Source: Oscillospiraceae bacterium (lineage in GTDB: Bacteria > Bacillota > Clostridia > Oscillospirales > Acutalibacteraceae). Taken from it: a DNA stretch of 36,997 nt. The notes below the pieces were generated by a model. It was not told where the DNA came from, did not search any database, and was given only the letters and a program-made list of their open reading frames with translations. Below, piece by piece: positions 6,059-13,700 of the stretch. A program made the position numbers and the translations under genes. Within the stretch, counting starts at the first letter, position 1; each line of letters starts with the position of its first letter. Location of the stretch: NCBI GenBank assembly GCA_029227055.1, contig JAQXZE010000055.1:1-36997 (forward strand), written 5' to 3'.

Positions 6059-7519
6059 ATGAAGGTTTTGACTGTTTCGCAGATAAGAGCTGCCGAGGAG
6101 AATGCCGTATTAAACGGCACTTTTTCGTATGCCGAGCTTATGCTAAATGCAGGTAGGGCGGCAGCAGACATAATAACCAAGAAATATAATGTAGTTGCAA
6201 AGAGAGTGGCGGTTGTCTGCGGTAGCGGAAACAACGGGGGCGACGGATTTTGTATTGCCGACATTTTATCGAAGCTAGGTGCTTTTGTAACTGTAATTAC
6301 ACCCTTAGGCACTCCTAAAACCGAAACTGCGGCAAAGTTTTTTAAATTTTTGCCATCGGTTACCGTTACTGATGAGCTTTGCGGCGAATACGATATTATA
6401 ATTGATGCGCTTTTTGGTATAGGACTTGATAGGACCATCGCAGGCAGAGCCGCTGAAGCTGTAGATTTTATGAATATCTCTTCGGGAATAAAAATTGCTA
6501 TAGATTTGCCGAGCGGTATAATGGAAAACGGCAAGATAGCGGGTAAAGCCTTTATGGCAGACCTTACAATAACCTTTATAGCGATGAAAATGGCTTTGCT
6601 TTTGCCGCCTGCATCCGATTACTGCGGAGACATTGAGGTTGCTGATATAGGGGTTAGCGTAAAGGATTTTGAGGCGCTTGCTATAGAAGCGCCCTCTTTT
6701 AAAAAGCGGGCAAAAAATTCCCATAAGGGTACCTTTGGTACGGGGCTTATAATTGGCGGCAGCTATGGTATGTGCGGCGCCGAAATTTTAGCGGCAAAGT
6801 CGGCCCTTAGAAGTGGCATAGGTCTTGTAAAAAGCATAGTTGTCGATAAGAACTATTCGGCGTTTTGCAGCAGTATTCCCGAAGCGGTTACAGTGCCTGT
6901 TAAAACAGAGACCGACGGCGGTATTGCGCTTACAGATGAGCAGATAGAAAATTTAATGGTATCTTGTGATGCGGTTTTAATAGGTCCCGGTATGTCGGGC
7001 AGCTTTTCTGCAAAGCAAACTGTTGTTAAAACCTTAAATGCAGCAAAAGTACCTGTTGTTTTGGATGCAGATGGAATAAATGCTATAGCCTTTGACATAA
7101 GTATATTAAGAAGAATAAAGGTTCCGGTTATTATTACTCCCCATCCCGCCGAGATGGCAAGACTTTGCGGTATATCTGTTAGTGAAATACAAAACAACCG
7201 TGTAAAATACGCTCGTAATTTTTCCCTTGTAAACGGAGTTATTACGGTGCTAAAAGGCGCTAATACGATTGTCGCCGCACCCGACGGCAGTATTTATTTT
7301 AATACTACGGGTAATGCGGGTATGGCAACGGGCGGCAGCGGAGATGTTTTGTCGGGTATAATTTTGTCCCTTTTAGCGCAAGGCTTTTCACCGCTTAACT
7401 CTGCACTTTATGGGGTTTTTGTGCACGGCAGGGCAGGGGATATTGCGGCATCAATGCTTGGTGAGATTTCAATGCTGCCGTCTGATATAATAGCCAACCT
7501 TAATAAAGCCTTCAAATAG
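6059..7519 (+). CDS. nnr: Bifunctional NAD(P)HX epimerase/dehydratase
   Basis: 486 residues joining two enzymes that repair hydrated NADH and NADPH. The N-terminal epimerase part (YjeF_N) has GSGNNGGDGF at 55-64 and DALFGIGLDR further on. The C-terminal ADP-dependent dehydratase (ribokinase-like) has KGTFGTGLIIGGSYGMCGAE, ITPHPAEMARL, VLKGANT, and TGGSGDVLSGI near residue 422. The length is usual for the fused form. I start at ATG 6059, 6 bases after AGAGGTG; the GTG at 6050 lies inside that ribosome binding site. It is flanked by the DUF6106 gene and a lipoprotein in the same orientation. Confidence 0.94.
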   Translation: MKVLTVSQIRAAEENAVLNGTFSYAELMLNAGRAAADIITKKYNVVAKRVAVVCGSGNNGGDGFCIADILSKLGAFVTVITPLGTPKTETAAKFFKFLPSVTVTDELCGEYDIIIDALFGIGLDRTIAGRAAEAVDFMNISSGIKIAIDLPSGIMENGKIAGKAFMADLTITFIAMKMALLLPPASDYCGDIEVADIGVSVKDFEALAIEAPSFKKRAKNSHKGTFGTGLIIGGSYGMCGAEILAAKSALRSGIGLVKSIVVDKNYSAFCSSIPEAVTVPVKTETDGGIALTDEQIENLMVSCDAVLIGPGMSGSFSAKQTVVKTLNAAKVPVVLDADGINAIAFDISILRRIKVPVIITPHPAEMARLCGISVSEIQNNRVKYARNFSLVNGVITVLKGANTIVAAPDGSIYFNTTGNAGMATGGSGDVLSGIILSLLAQGFSPLNSALYGVFVHGRAGDIAASMLGEISMLPSDIIANLNKAFK

Positions 7520-7544
7520 GAGGCTTTGAAAGGGGCGCAAATCC

Positions 7545-8048
7545 TTGAAAAAGATATTCGCTGTATGCTTAATAATGCTTTTCCTTTGCTCTTGCGGTTC
7601 TCGTAAAACCTATATAGAACCTGTTTTGGAAAATATTTCTTTTGTGGCAGAGGTTTCATATTATAATGAAAGCTACACCTTTAGCGGTGAGGCTGACGCT
7701 GACGGCGGTATCGTTTTAGAGGTTGTGTCACCTGATGAAACTTCGGGTATGCAGCTTATACATAAGGGTGATAAGGTAAGTATAAGCTATAAGGGACTTA
7801 CCTATGTTGCAAACGATAAATTGCCTCTTGCACATACAACAGAAATTTTGTACAGCGTGATATCAGATTTGAAAACCGATAATTTGGGTGCTTTAAAAAG
7901 AGATGGAAATTTATCGGCAGAGGGGAAGATAGGCAACAGAGAATATATTGCTGATTTTTCGCCCTCGGGAATTTTGCTTAAATTAAAGGTTCCGGCATTA
8001 GCCTTTGAGGCGGTTTTCTCGGATGTAAAGCTTCTAAAAACTGAATAA
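7545..8048 (+). CDS. Small predicted lipoprotein
   Basis: 167 residues. The start MKKIFAVCLIMLFLCSCGSR has a positively charged n-region, a hydrophobic core and a lipobox (LCSC-G), so the mature protein should be lipid-anchored on the outer face of the membrane. The rest is beta-rich and without cysteines. The start is a TTG at 7545, 7 bases after AGGGGCG. The content resembles small lipoproteins of unknown function in Clostridia; no enzyme motif is visible. It is the last gene before a hairpin at 8098-8134. Confidence 0.7.
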   Translation: MKKIFAVCLIMLFLCSCGSRKTYIEPVLENISFVAEVSYYNESYTFSGEADADGGIVLEVVSPDETSGMQLIHKGDKVSISYKGLTYVANDKLPLAHTTEILYSVISDLKTDNLGALKRDGNLSAEGKIGNREYIADFSPSGILLKLKVPALAFEAVFSDVKLLKTE

Positions 8049-8097
8049 TATATGCCTTTTTTATGTGTTTTTTGTGAACAATTTGTAAAAGGTCAGG

Positions 8098-8136
8098 AAA
8101 AGTCAAACTTTTTTCTTAAAAAGTATTGACTTTTTT
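8098..8136 (+). terminator. Terminator that overlaps the hrcA promoter
   Basis: AAAAGTCAAACTTTTT (8098-8113) pairs with 8118-8134 over 16 base pairs with a single bulged A at 8125; the T-run continues to 8136. The right arm contains the TTGACT -35 box of the next operon. It lies 49 bases after the lipoprotein stop. Confidence 0.65.
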
Positions 8137-8153
8137 ATTTTTAGCGCTATAAT
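8126..8153 (+). promoter_or_regulatory. Sigma-A promoter of the hrcA-grpE-dnaK operon
   Basis: TTGACT (8126-8131), a 16-base spacer and TATAAT (8148-8153). The CIRCE operator starts 7 bases downstream, so it covers the transcription start region. A second overlapping TATAAT occurs at 8153-8158, but with a 21-base spacer. Confidence 0.85.
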
Positions 8154-8160
8154 ATAATCG

Positions 8161-8187
8161 TTAGCACTCGAAGTGTTAGAGTGCTAA
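8161..8187 (+). promoter_or_regulatory. CIRCE operator (HrcA binding site)
   Basis: TTAGCACTC at 8161-8169, nine spacer bases, GAGTGCTAA at 8179-8187: a perfect match to the CIRCE consensus. HrcA binds it to repress heat-shock genes; it lies between the promoter and hrcA itself, so the operon is autoregulated. Confidence 0.97.
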
Positions 8188-8208
8188 AAGGAAAATTGAG
8201 GTGAAAAG

Positions 8209-9240
8209 ATGGAGCTTAGCGAGAGAAAGCGAGCTATACTTGAGGCGATAGTCAGAGCCTACATTGATACAGGCGAACCGATAGGCTCTAAGATACTTAC
8301 AAGCCTTATTGAAAATGCACCTTCTTCGGCAACCCTCAGAAATGAAATGAGTGAGCTTTGCGAGCTTGGGTTTTTAGAGCAGCCGCATATATCGGCAGGC
8401 AGAGTGCCAACAAACAATGCCTATAGATTTTTTGTGCAGTCGCTTATAAGACCGAAGGAAATTACCGAGGATGTAAAGGACTATGCTGATTCGGTTTTTC
8501 TAAGAGCTCCTAACGACCCCGAGAGCCTTACCTTAGTAGCGGCGAAAATTCTTACGGAGCTTACAGGTCTTACGGCGTTTGCCTATAACACAGTAGGTGC
8601 CGAAGCGCTTCTTAAAAGGATTGAGCTTTTAAAATTAAGTCGCCGTTCGGTTATGGTATTTCTTATTACCTCGGACGGTAGGTCTAAAAGCTGTATGTGC
8701 AGACTTCAAAATGAGCTATCCGAAAGCCTTGAGGATTTGCTGGAGAGCATATTTGATAAAAAACTAAAGCGCAAAGCTTTAGGTGAGCTTAATAAAGCCT
8801 ATCTTCAAAATGTTATAGCCTCTGCAGGCTTTGATGCCTTTGCTATAATGCCGCTGATTACCGCTATTTTTGATATGGCAGGGGAAATGGCGCAAAGCAG
8901 AGTGCAGATAAGCGGTGAGGCTGCTATGTATAACATATTTAGTGAAAACAGAGCAGGAAGAATAATTCCGCTTGTAAACAGTGCCGATACCCTTATGAAC
9001 ATCTGCAAAGCAGAGGAAGATGGCACAGCGGTTATATTCGGTGACGATACCGCTATTACCGATTTTAAAAATACGGCAGTTGTAGTTACCGATTTTTATA
9101 CAGATAATCACCCCTGCGGAAAGATTGGAATCATAGGGTCTGACAGAATGTCCTATGAGGAGATTATTCCGAGTGTTGAGTATATAGCGTCAAAGATTAC
9201 TAAAATAATGACAGAAGTTCAAAAGGATATGGAGGACTGA
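8209..9240 (+). CDS. hrcA: Heat-inducible transcription repressor HrcA
   Basis: 343 residues, the usual length. The N-terminal winged helix is recognisable (LSERKRAILEAIVRAYIDTG, EPIGSKIL, SSATLRNEMSELCELGFLEQ, PHISAGRVPTNNAYRFFV). The C-terminal part has GKIGIIGSDRMSYEEIIPSV. HrcA represses CIRCE-controlled genes and is kept active by the chaperonin. A perfect CIRCE element lies 21 bases upstream, and GAGGTG serves the ATG. It is the first gene of the operon, as in most Clostridia. Confidence 0.97.
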   Translation: MELSERKRAILEAIVRAYIDTGEPIGSKILTSLIENAPSSATLRNEMSELCELGFLEQPHISAGRVPTNNAYRFFVQSLIRPKEITEDVKDYADSVFLRAPNDPESLTLVAAKILTELTGLTAFAYNTVGAEALLKRIELLKLSRRSVMVFLITSDGRSKSCMCRLQNELSESLEDLLESIFDKKLKRKALGELNKAYLQNVIASAGFDAFAIMPLITAIFDMAGEMAQSRVQISGEAAMYNIFSENRAGRIIPLVNSADTLMNICKAEEDGTAVIFGDDTAITDFKNTAVVVTDFYTDNHPCGKIGIIGSDRMSYEEIIPSVEYIASKITKIMTEVQKDMED

Positions 9241-9244
9241 TTTC

Positions 9245-9781
9245 GTGGCAGAAGAAACAAATCGTGACGAAACCTTAGATTCACAGGAAGCAGCAGAAGC
9301 AAAGTCTAGTGAAAAAAAGGAAAAGAAAAAGTCAAAAAAAGAAACTGAGCTAGATCTTATAAAGAAAGAGCTTGCTGAGAAAAACGATTTGCTTATCCGC
9401 ACAGCTGCTGAGTTTGACAACTACAAAAAGCGCACAGAGCGTGAAAAGGCAAGTGTTGCAGAGTATGCAAAAGCAGGAATAATAAAAAAGCTTTTGCCAA
9501 TACTTGACAATATAGACCGCGCAACCGCGTCGGATAAGGAAAGCACCGAATATATAAAGGGCATTGAGCTTATCGTTAAGCAGTTTGTAGGTTTAGCGGG
9601 TGACCTCGGTATAGAAGAGGTTGCAAAGGTGGGCGACACATTTGACCCTAATTTCCACGAGGCAGTAATGCACATCGAGGACGAAAATTACGGTGAAAAT
9701 GTAATCGTTCAGGTACTTCAAAAAGGCTATAAAATAGGTGACACTGTAATCAGAGCAGCAATGGTACAGGTTGCTAATTAA
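9245..9781 (+). CDS. grpE: Nucleotide exchange factor GrpE
   Basis: 178 residues. An acidic and lysine-rich N-terminal tail (about 1-35) leads into a coiled coil (about 36-75, with AAEFDNYKKRTEREK) and the C-terminal beta domain (IEEVAKVGDTFDPNFHEAVM and VLQKGYKIGDTVIRAAMVQV), all typical of GrpE. It exchanges ADP for ATP on DnaK. The start is GTG at 9245, served by GGAGG inside the end of hrcA, 4 bases from its stop. Part of the CIRCE-controlled operon. Confidence 0.96.
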   Translation: MAEETNRDETLDSQEAAEAKSSEKKEKKKSKKETELDLIKKELAEKNDLLIRTAAEFDNYKKRTEREKASVAEYAKAGIIKKLLPILDNIDRATASDKESTEYIKGIELIVKQFVGLAGDLGIEEVAKVGDTFDPNFHEAVMHIEDENYGENVIVQVLQKGYKIGDTVIRAAMVQVAN

Positions 9782-9820
9782 ATTAAAAAACACTTAATTT
9801 TATTTAGGAGGAAATTTATT

Positions 9821-11650
9821 ATGGGAAAAATTATAGGAATTGACTTAGGTACAACAAACTCTTGTGTAGCAGTTATGGAAGGCGGCGAGCCGGTAGTTAT
9901 CGCGAATGCTGAAGGCTCCAGAACAACACCCTCTGTTGTTGCTTTTTCTAAGACAGGCGAGCGTATGGTAGGTCAGGTTGCAAAGCGTCAGGCTATCACA
10001 AACCCCGACAGAACAATAAGCTCTATAAAGCGTGAAATGGGTACTGCTTACACCGTTGAAATCGACGGCAAGAAGTATACTCCTCAGGAAATCTCGGCTA
10101 TCATTCTTCAGAAGCTTAAGAACGATGCAGAGGCATATCTCGGTCAGACAGTAACAGAGGCAGTTATCACTGTTCCCGCTTACTTTACCGATGCTCAGCG
10201 TCAGGCTACAAAGGATGCAGGTAAAATTGCAGGTCTTGAAGTAAAGCGTATCATAAACGAGCCTACTGCTGCGGCTCTTGCATACAGCATTGATAAGGAA
10301 GACGACCAGAAGGTTATGGTATATGACCTTGGCGGCGGTACATTCGACGTTTCTATCATTGAGATGGGTGAAGGTGTACAGGAAGTTTTAGCTACTGCAG
10401 GTAACAACAAGCTCGGTGGTGACGACTTCGATAAGAGAGTAATGGATTATATCGTTAGCACCTTTAAGGCAGAGCAGGGTATTGATTTATCTAACGATAA
10501 AATGGCTATGCAGCGTGTAAAGGAAGCTGCAGAAAAGGCAAAGATTGAACTTTCGGGTATGACTACTGCAGATATCAATCTTCCCTTTATTACTGCAGAT
10601 TCTACAGGTCCTAAGCACTTTGAAACAACCCTTACACGCGCTAAGTTCAACGAGCTTACTGCAGACTTAGTTGAGGCTACAATGGCTCCTGTTCGTCAGG
10701 CTCTTGCAGACTCAGGTCTTAATAAAAACGAAATCAACAAGGTTCTTATGGTTGGTGGTTCTTCAAGAATTCCTGCAGTTCAGGAAGCAGTTAAGAACTT
10801 TATCGGCAGCGAGCCCTTCAAGGGTATCAACCCTGACGAGTGTGTTGCAATCGGCGCATCTCTTCAGGCAGGCGTTTTAGGCGGCGATGTTAAGGGCTTA
10901 TTACTTCTTGATGTAACACCCCTCTCCCTCGGTATTGAAACAATGGGCGGCGTTTCTACAAAGGTAATTGAACGCAACACCACAATCCCAACAAAGAAGA
11001 GCCAGATTTTCTCAACTGCTGCTGACGGTCAGACCTCTGTTGAGGTACACGTGCTTCAGGGTGAAAGAGAATTCGCTAAGGATAACAAGACCTTAGGTGT
11101 ATTCCACCTCGATGGCATTGCAGCAGCACCCCGTGGTGTTCCGCAGATTGAAGTAACCTTTGATATCGACGCTAACGGTATCGTTCACGTTTCTGCTAAG
11201 GACCTCGGTACAGGTAAGGCTAACGATATCACTATTACCTCTAACACCAATATGTCTAAGGAAGATGTTGAAAAGGCAGTTAAAGAGGCTGAAGAATATG
11301 CAGCTGAGGATAAAAAGCGTCGCGAGGCTGTTGATGTTAGAAACAATGCAGACCAGATGATTTATCAGACAGATAAGACTGTTTCTGAGTTTGGCGATAA
11401 GTTAAGCGAAGAAGAAAAGAGCAAGATTGAAGCCGCTAAGGAAGCTTTAAAGGAAGCTTTAAAGGGTGAAGATATAGAGGCTATCAAGGCTCGTCAGGAA
11501 GAACTCCAAAAGGAAATCTTTGCTGTAAGCGAAAAGGTATATAAGGCAGCAGCTGAAGCTCAGAATGCAGCTCAGGGCGACGCACAGTCTGCCCCTGCTG
11601 ACGATAACGTTTACGAAGCAGACTACACAGATGTAGACGATAATAAATAA
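9821..11650 (+). CDS. dnaK: Molecular chaperone DnaK (Hsp70)
   Basis: 609 residues. Hsp70 signatures are present: [28 protein letters not shown], and [17 protein letters not shown]. The ATPase domain lacks the extra segment found in Gram-negative DnaK, as expected for Firmicutes. The substrate domain follows from about residue 360, and the helical lid ends in an acidic tail. Compared with neighbours it uses more CGT, AAG and CTT codons, fitting high expression. TAGGAGGAAA lies just before the ATG. The next gene, dnaJ, is 176 bases away beyond a repeat element and hairpin. Confidence 0.98.
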   Translation: MGKIIGIDLGTTNSCVAVMEGGEPVVIANAEGSRTTPSVVAFSKTGERMVGQVAKRQAITNPDRTISSIKREMGTAYTVEIDGKKYTPQEISAIILQKLKNDAEAYLGQTVTEAVITVPAYFTDAQRQATKDAGKIAGLEVKRIINEPTAAALAYSIDKEDDQKVMVYDLGGGTFDVSIIEMGEGVQEVLATAGNNKLGGDDFDKRVMDYIVSTFKAEQGIDLSNDKMAMQRVKEAAEKAKIELSGMTTADINLPFITADSTGPKHFETTLTRAKFNELTADLVEATMAPVRQALADSGLNKNEINKVLMVGGSSRIPAVQEAVKNFIGSEPFKGINPDECVAIGASLQAGVLGGDVKGLLLLDVTPLSLGIETMGGVSTKVIERNTTIPTKKSQIFSTAADGQTSVEVHVLQGEREFAKDNKTLGVFHLDGIAAAPRGVPQIEVTFDIDANGIVHVSAKDLGTGKANDITITSNTNMSKEDVEKAVKEAEEYAAEDKKRREAVDVRNNADQMIYQTDKTVSEFGDKLSEEEKSKIEAAKEALKEALKGEDIEAIKARQEELQKEIFAVSEKVYKAAAEAQNAAQGDAQSAPADDNVYEADYTDVDDNK

Positions 11651-11683
11651 TCACTAAACTGATTATTTAAGAGAAAAGGTAAA

Positions 11684-11784
11684 AGTGAAGAGTGAAGAGG
11701 TAAGGTGTTCGCAAAGCGAACGAATATATAGTGTCGTTTTACGACACCGATACTTCTTCACTATCACTTATTACATATTACTTC
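11684..11784. repeat. Palindromic repeat element made of degenerate 7-mers, copy A
   Basis: The left end is AGTGAAG-AGTGAAG-AGGTAAG (11684-11704) and the right end, read on the minus strand, is AGTAATA-TGTAATA-AGTGATA-GTGAAGA. Two hairpins lie inside: GTTCGC-AAA-GCGAAC (11707-11721) and GTGTCGT-TTT-ACGACAC (11731-11747). The ends are imperfect inverted repeats. A related element lies at 13370-13475. It resembles a REP/MITE-like dispersed element and separates dnaK from dnaJ. Confidence 0.65.
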
Positions 11785-11785
11785 A

Positions 11786-11810
11786 AGCAGATACAAACCT
11801 TGTATCTGCT
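11786..11810 (+). terminator. Hairpin between dnaK and dnaJ, possible partial terminator
   Basis: AGCAGATACAA (11786-11796) and TTGTATCTGCT (11800-11810) form a perfect 11-bp stem with a 3-base loop, followed by only TTTAT-like sequence and then the dnaJ ribosome binding site at 11815. With so short a T-run it may weaken rather than stop transcription into dnaJ, or protect the dnaK message end. Confidence 0.5.
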
Positions 11811-11826
11811 TTATAGGAGAATTATT

Positions 11827-12987
11827 GTGGCAGACAATAAAAGAGATTATTATGAAGTTTTAGGCGTTGATAAAGCCGTAAACGATGATGACCTTAAAAA
11901 AGCATACAGAAAAGCTGCTAAAAAGTATCACCCCGATTTACATCCAGGAGATGCCCAGGCGGAGAAAAACTTTAAAGAGGTAAACGAGGCGTACGAGGTG
12001 CTTTCTGATAAAGAAAAGCGCGCAAGGTACGACCAGTTCGGTCATGCGGGAGTAGACCCCAATTTTGGTGCAGGTGGCGGCGGATTTGGCGGTGGCTTCG
12101 GCTTTGACGGTGATTTCGGAGACCTTGGAGATATTTTCAGTTCTTTCTTTGGCGGCGGTTTCGGCGGTGGCGGCAGACGCAACAACCCTAACGCGCCAAG
12201 ACGAGGTAACGATACCTCTGCGTCGGTTAATATTTCTTTTGAGGAAGCGGCAAAGGGCTGTAAAAAGACCGTAAAGGTTACCAAAATAGATAACTGTTCA
12301 GATTGCGGTGGAACGGGATGTGAAGCGGGTACTACCCATAAAACCTGTCCTGTTTGTCACGGTAGCGGACATGTTACCTCTGTTCAGCGTACCCCGTTCG
12401 GTCAGATGCAAACACAGAGCGTCTGCGGTAACTGTCACGGCTCGGGTAAGATTATAGATAAGCCCTGCCGTACCTGTGCAGGTAAGGGCAGAATACGCCA
12501 TACAGTAGAAAGGGAAATTGATGTCCCTGCAGGTATTGATGATGGACAGATTATAAATATCCGCGGCGGCGGAGATGCGGGTGCTAACGGCGGACCTTCG
12601 GGAGATTTGCGTGTTAATGTAAATGTAAGACCGCATCCGATTTTTGTAAGAGACGGATATGATGTTTACTGCGAAATCCCGATAACCTTTACCGAGGCGG
12701 CTCTCGGTGCCGAGATTATCGTTCCTACCCTTGAAGGCAAGGTAAAACTCAATATCCATGAGGGTACTCAACCGGGTAACGAGTTTAAATTAAAGGGCAA
12801 GGGAATACAGAGGCTTAATTATTCAGGCAAGGGCGACCAATATGTAAGAATAGTGGTTGAAATCCCCAAAGACCTCTCAAAAGAGCAAAAGCAAAAGCTT
12901 GCCGAATTTGACGAGCTCTCAAACGATAAAAACTATAAAAGACAAAAATCTTTTATGGATAAAGTAAAGGATTTCTTTAAAGATTAA
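11827..12987 (+). CDS. dnaJ: Molecular chaperone DnaJ (Hsp40)
   Basis: 386 residues from GTG at 11827, preceded by AGGAGA at 11815-11820; the open frame extends upstream through the repeat element, but the first conserved residues are DYYEVLG. The J domain has the HPD motif (KKYHPDLHPG). A glycine/phenylalanine-rich region follows at about residues 75-120. Four zinc-binding CxxCxGxG repeats are CSDCGGTG, CPVCHGSG, CGNCHGSG and CRTCAGKG. The C-terminal substrate domains follow. It activates the DnaK ATPase and delivers clients. The gene is the last of the heat-shock operon. Confidence 0.97.
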   Translation: MADNKRDYYEVLGVDKAVNDDDLKKAYRKAAKKYHPDLHPGDAQAEKNFKEVNEAYEVLSDKEKRARYDQFGHAGVDPNFGAGGGGFGGGFGFDGDFGDLGDIFSSFFGGGFGGGGRRNNPNAPRRGNDTSASVNISFEEAAKGCKKTVKVTKIDNCSDCGGTGCEAGTTHKTCPVCHGSGHVTSVQRTPFGQMQTQSVCGNCHGSGKIIDKPCRTCAGKGRIRHTVEREIDVPAGIDDGQIINIRGGGDAGANGGPSGDLRVNVNVRPHPIFVRDGYDVYCEIPITFTEAALGAEIIVPTLEGKVKLNIHEGTQPGNEFKLKGKGIQRLNYSGKGDQYVRIVVEIPKDLSKEQKQKLAEFDELSNDKNYKRQKSFMDKVKDFFKD

Positions 12988-12993
12988 AATTAC

Positions 12994-13023
12994 AAAAGCC
13001 GAAGTAAATGAACTTCGGCTTTT
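12994..13023 (+). terminator. Terminator of the heat-shock operon
   Basis: AAAAGCCGAAGT (12994-13005) and ACTTCGGCTTTT (13012-13023) form a 12-bp perfect stem; the T-run is part of the descending arm. It begins 7 bases after the dnaJ stop. Confidence 0.9.
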
Positions 13024-13113
13024 ATGCTTTCTAGGTGTGGCGTGTAAAATTTCGCAATATTAAGGCGGCAAAAAACATCTTAAAAAAAGTTGGTTAAAAG
13101 TTTATAATTTTGG

Positions 13114-13141
13114 TTGACAAAATAGATATTTATGGTATAAT
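13114..13141 (+). promoter_or_regulatory. Promoter of the tRNA pair
   Basis: Perfect TTGACA (13114-13119), a 16-base spacer and TATAAT (13136-13141), ending 30 bases before the first tRNA gene. Confidence 0.85.
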
Positions 13142-13171
13142 AAACTTCGGCACCTTTGAAAGTTGCCATTT

Positions 13172-13248
13172 GGGGCGTTAGCTCAGTTGGTTAGAGCATC
13201 CGGCTCATAACCGGACGGTCCGGGGTTCGAGTCCCTGACGCCCCACCA
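13172..13248 (+). tRNA. tRNA with anticodon CAT (elongator Met most likely, or Ile2)
   Basis: 77 bases with a full cloverleaf: acceptor GGGGCGT/ACGCCCC, D arm GCTCAGTTGGTTAGAGC, anticodon arm TCCGG-CTCATAA-CCGGA, TΨC arm CCGGGGTTCGAGTCCCTG, and an encoded CCA at 13246-13248. The normal first pair and an anticodon stem without three G-C pairs rule out the initiator. Elongator Met and lysidine-modified Ile2 share this anticodon and cannot be separated safely by eye. Confidence 0.93.
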
Positions 13249-13259
13249 TTTTTATTTTT

Positions 13260-13334
13260 AGGGGTATGGTGTCAACGGTAGCACACCGGTCTCCAAAACC
13301 GTTTGTGAGGGTTCGAATCCTTCTACCCCTGCCA
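13260..13334 (+). tRNA. tRNA-Trp (anticodon CCA)
   Basis: 75 bases: acceptor AGGGGTA/TACCCCT, discriminator G, encoded CCA at 13332-13334, anticodon arm ACGGTTT-side pairing around CTCCAAA, and TΨC arm GAGGGTTCGAATCCTTC. Anticodon CCA reads UGG. It is 11 bases after the CAT tRNA and shares its promoter. Confidence 0.94.
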
Positions 13335-13368
13335 AAAAATTCCTCGAACTTGTTTCGGGGAATTTTTT
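13335..13368 (+). terminator. Terminator of the tRNA pair
   Basis: AAAAATTCCTCGA (13335-13347) pairs with TCGGGGAATTTTT over 13 positions including one G-T wobble, right after the tRNA-Trp CCA, and ends in a run of T. Confidence 0.85.
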
Positions 13369-13369
13369 A

Positions 13370-13475
13370 CTTCTTACCTATTACCTCTTCACTCTCCCCT
13401 CAAAAAGTTCTTGGAATTTTTGAAGTAATAAGTAAGAAGTAATAGTGAAGAGGTTAAGGTGTCGGCTTTGCCGAC
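13370..13475. repeat. Palindromic repeat element made of degenerate 7-mers, copy B
   Basis: The right half reads AGTAATA-AGTAAGA-AGTAATA-GTGAAGA-GGTTAAG (13424-13458) and ends with the hairpin GTCGGC-TTT-GCCGAC (13461-13475). The left half (13370-13395) carries the same heptamers inverted (ACTTCTTACCTATTAC against GTAATAAGTAAGAAGT). The heptamer-hairpin order matches the right end of copy A at 11684-11784 in the opposite orientation. It starts directly after the tRNA terminator. Confidence 0.65.
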
Positions 13476-13649
13476 AAATTATAAATAATCTTCAGCGGTT
13501 CGAACATATAGGTAAAAAAACAAAAGAGTTTAGATTTGTGCTACCCCTTCAAAAGCAGACCTTATGGTCTGCTTTTGTTTTTGTTTAGAATAGGAGGATG
13601 AGAACCTACAGAGTATCTTTTAACCTCTAAAACGCTGTATTTATCCATA
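13476..13649. other. Gap between the repeat element and rsmE
   Basis: No supported gene. It holds a strong hairpin (13550-13577) and a 10-codon frame at 13597-13629 that begins directly on AGGAGG and is too short to judge. The words GGTTCGAAC (13497-13505) and CTACCCC (13541-13547) recall tRNA arms, but no cloverleaf can be built. Confidence 0.4.
13550..13577 (+). terminator. Orphan Rho-independent terminator
   Basis: CAAAAGCAGACC (13550-13561), TTAT loop, GGTCTGCTTTTG (13566-13577), then TTTTTGTTT. It is a strong terminator with no gene directly in front; it may back up the tRNA terminator or end an unrecognised small RNA. Confidence 0.8.
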
Positions 13650-13678
13650 TTGATTTTGCAATTGATTTTTGCTATAAT
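13650..13678 (+). promoter_or_regulatory. Promoter of rsmE
   Basis: TTGATT (13650-13655), a 17-base spacer and a perfect TATAAT (13673-13678), 22 bases before the rsmE start codon. Confidence 0.65.
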
Positions 13679-13700
13679 AAGTCGAAAAGGAAGTGAGCTT

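Noticed and set aside
5800-6534. 244-codon minus-strand open frame opposite DUF6106 and nnr
   Set aside because: It lies antisense to two well-supported genes, has no ribosome binding site, and reads as low-complexity shadow sequence rich in Ser, Ile and Ala.
11731-11826. N-terminal extension of the dnaJ frame
   Set aside because: It runs through the palindromic repeat and a hairpin; the ribosome binding site and J-domain homology place the start at GTG 11827.
13424-13458. Short direct repeats that could suggest a CRISPR array
   Set aside because: Units are only 7 bases, degenerate, without spacers, and no cas gene is present.
13490-13560. tRNA-like words (GGTTCGAAC, CTACCCC) suggesting a decayed tRNA
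   Set aside because: No acceptor, D or anticodon arm can be assembled around them.
13597-13629. 10-codon frame beginning right on AGGAGG
   Set aside because: The start codon touches the Shine-Dalgarno, leaving no spacing, and ten codons give no basis for a call.
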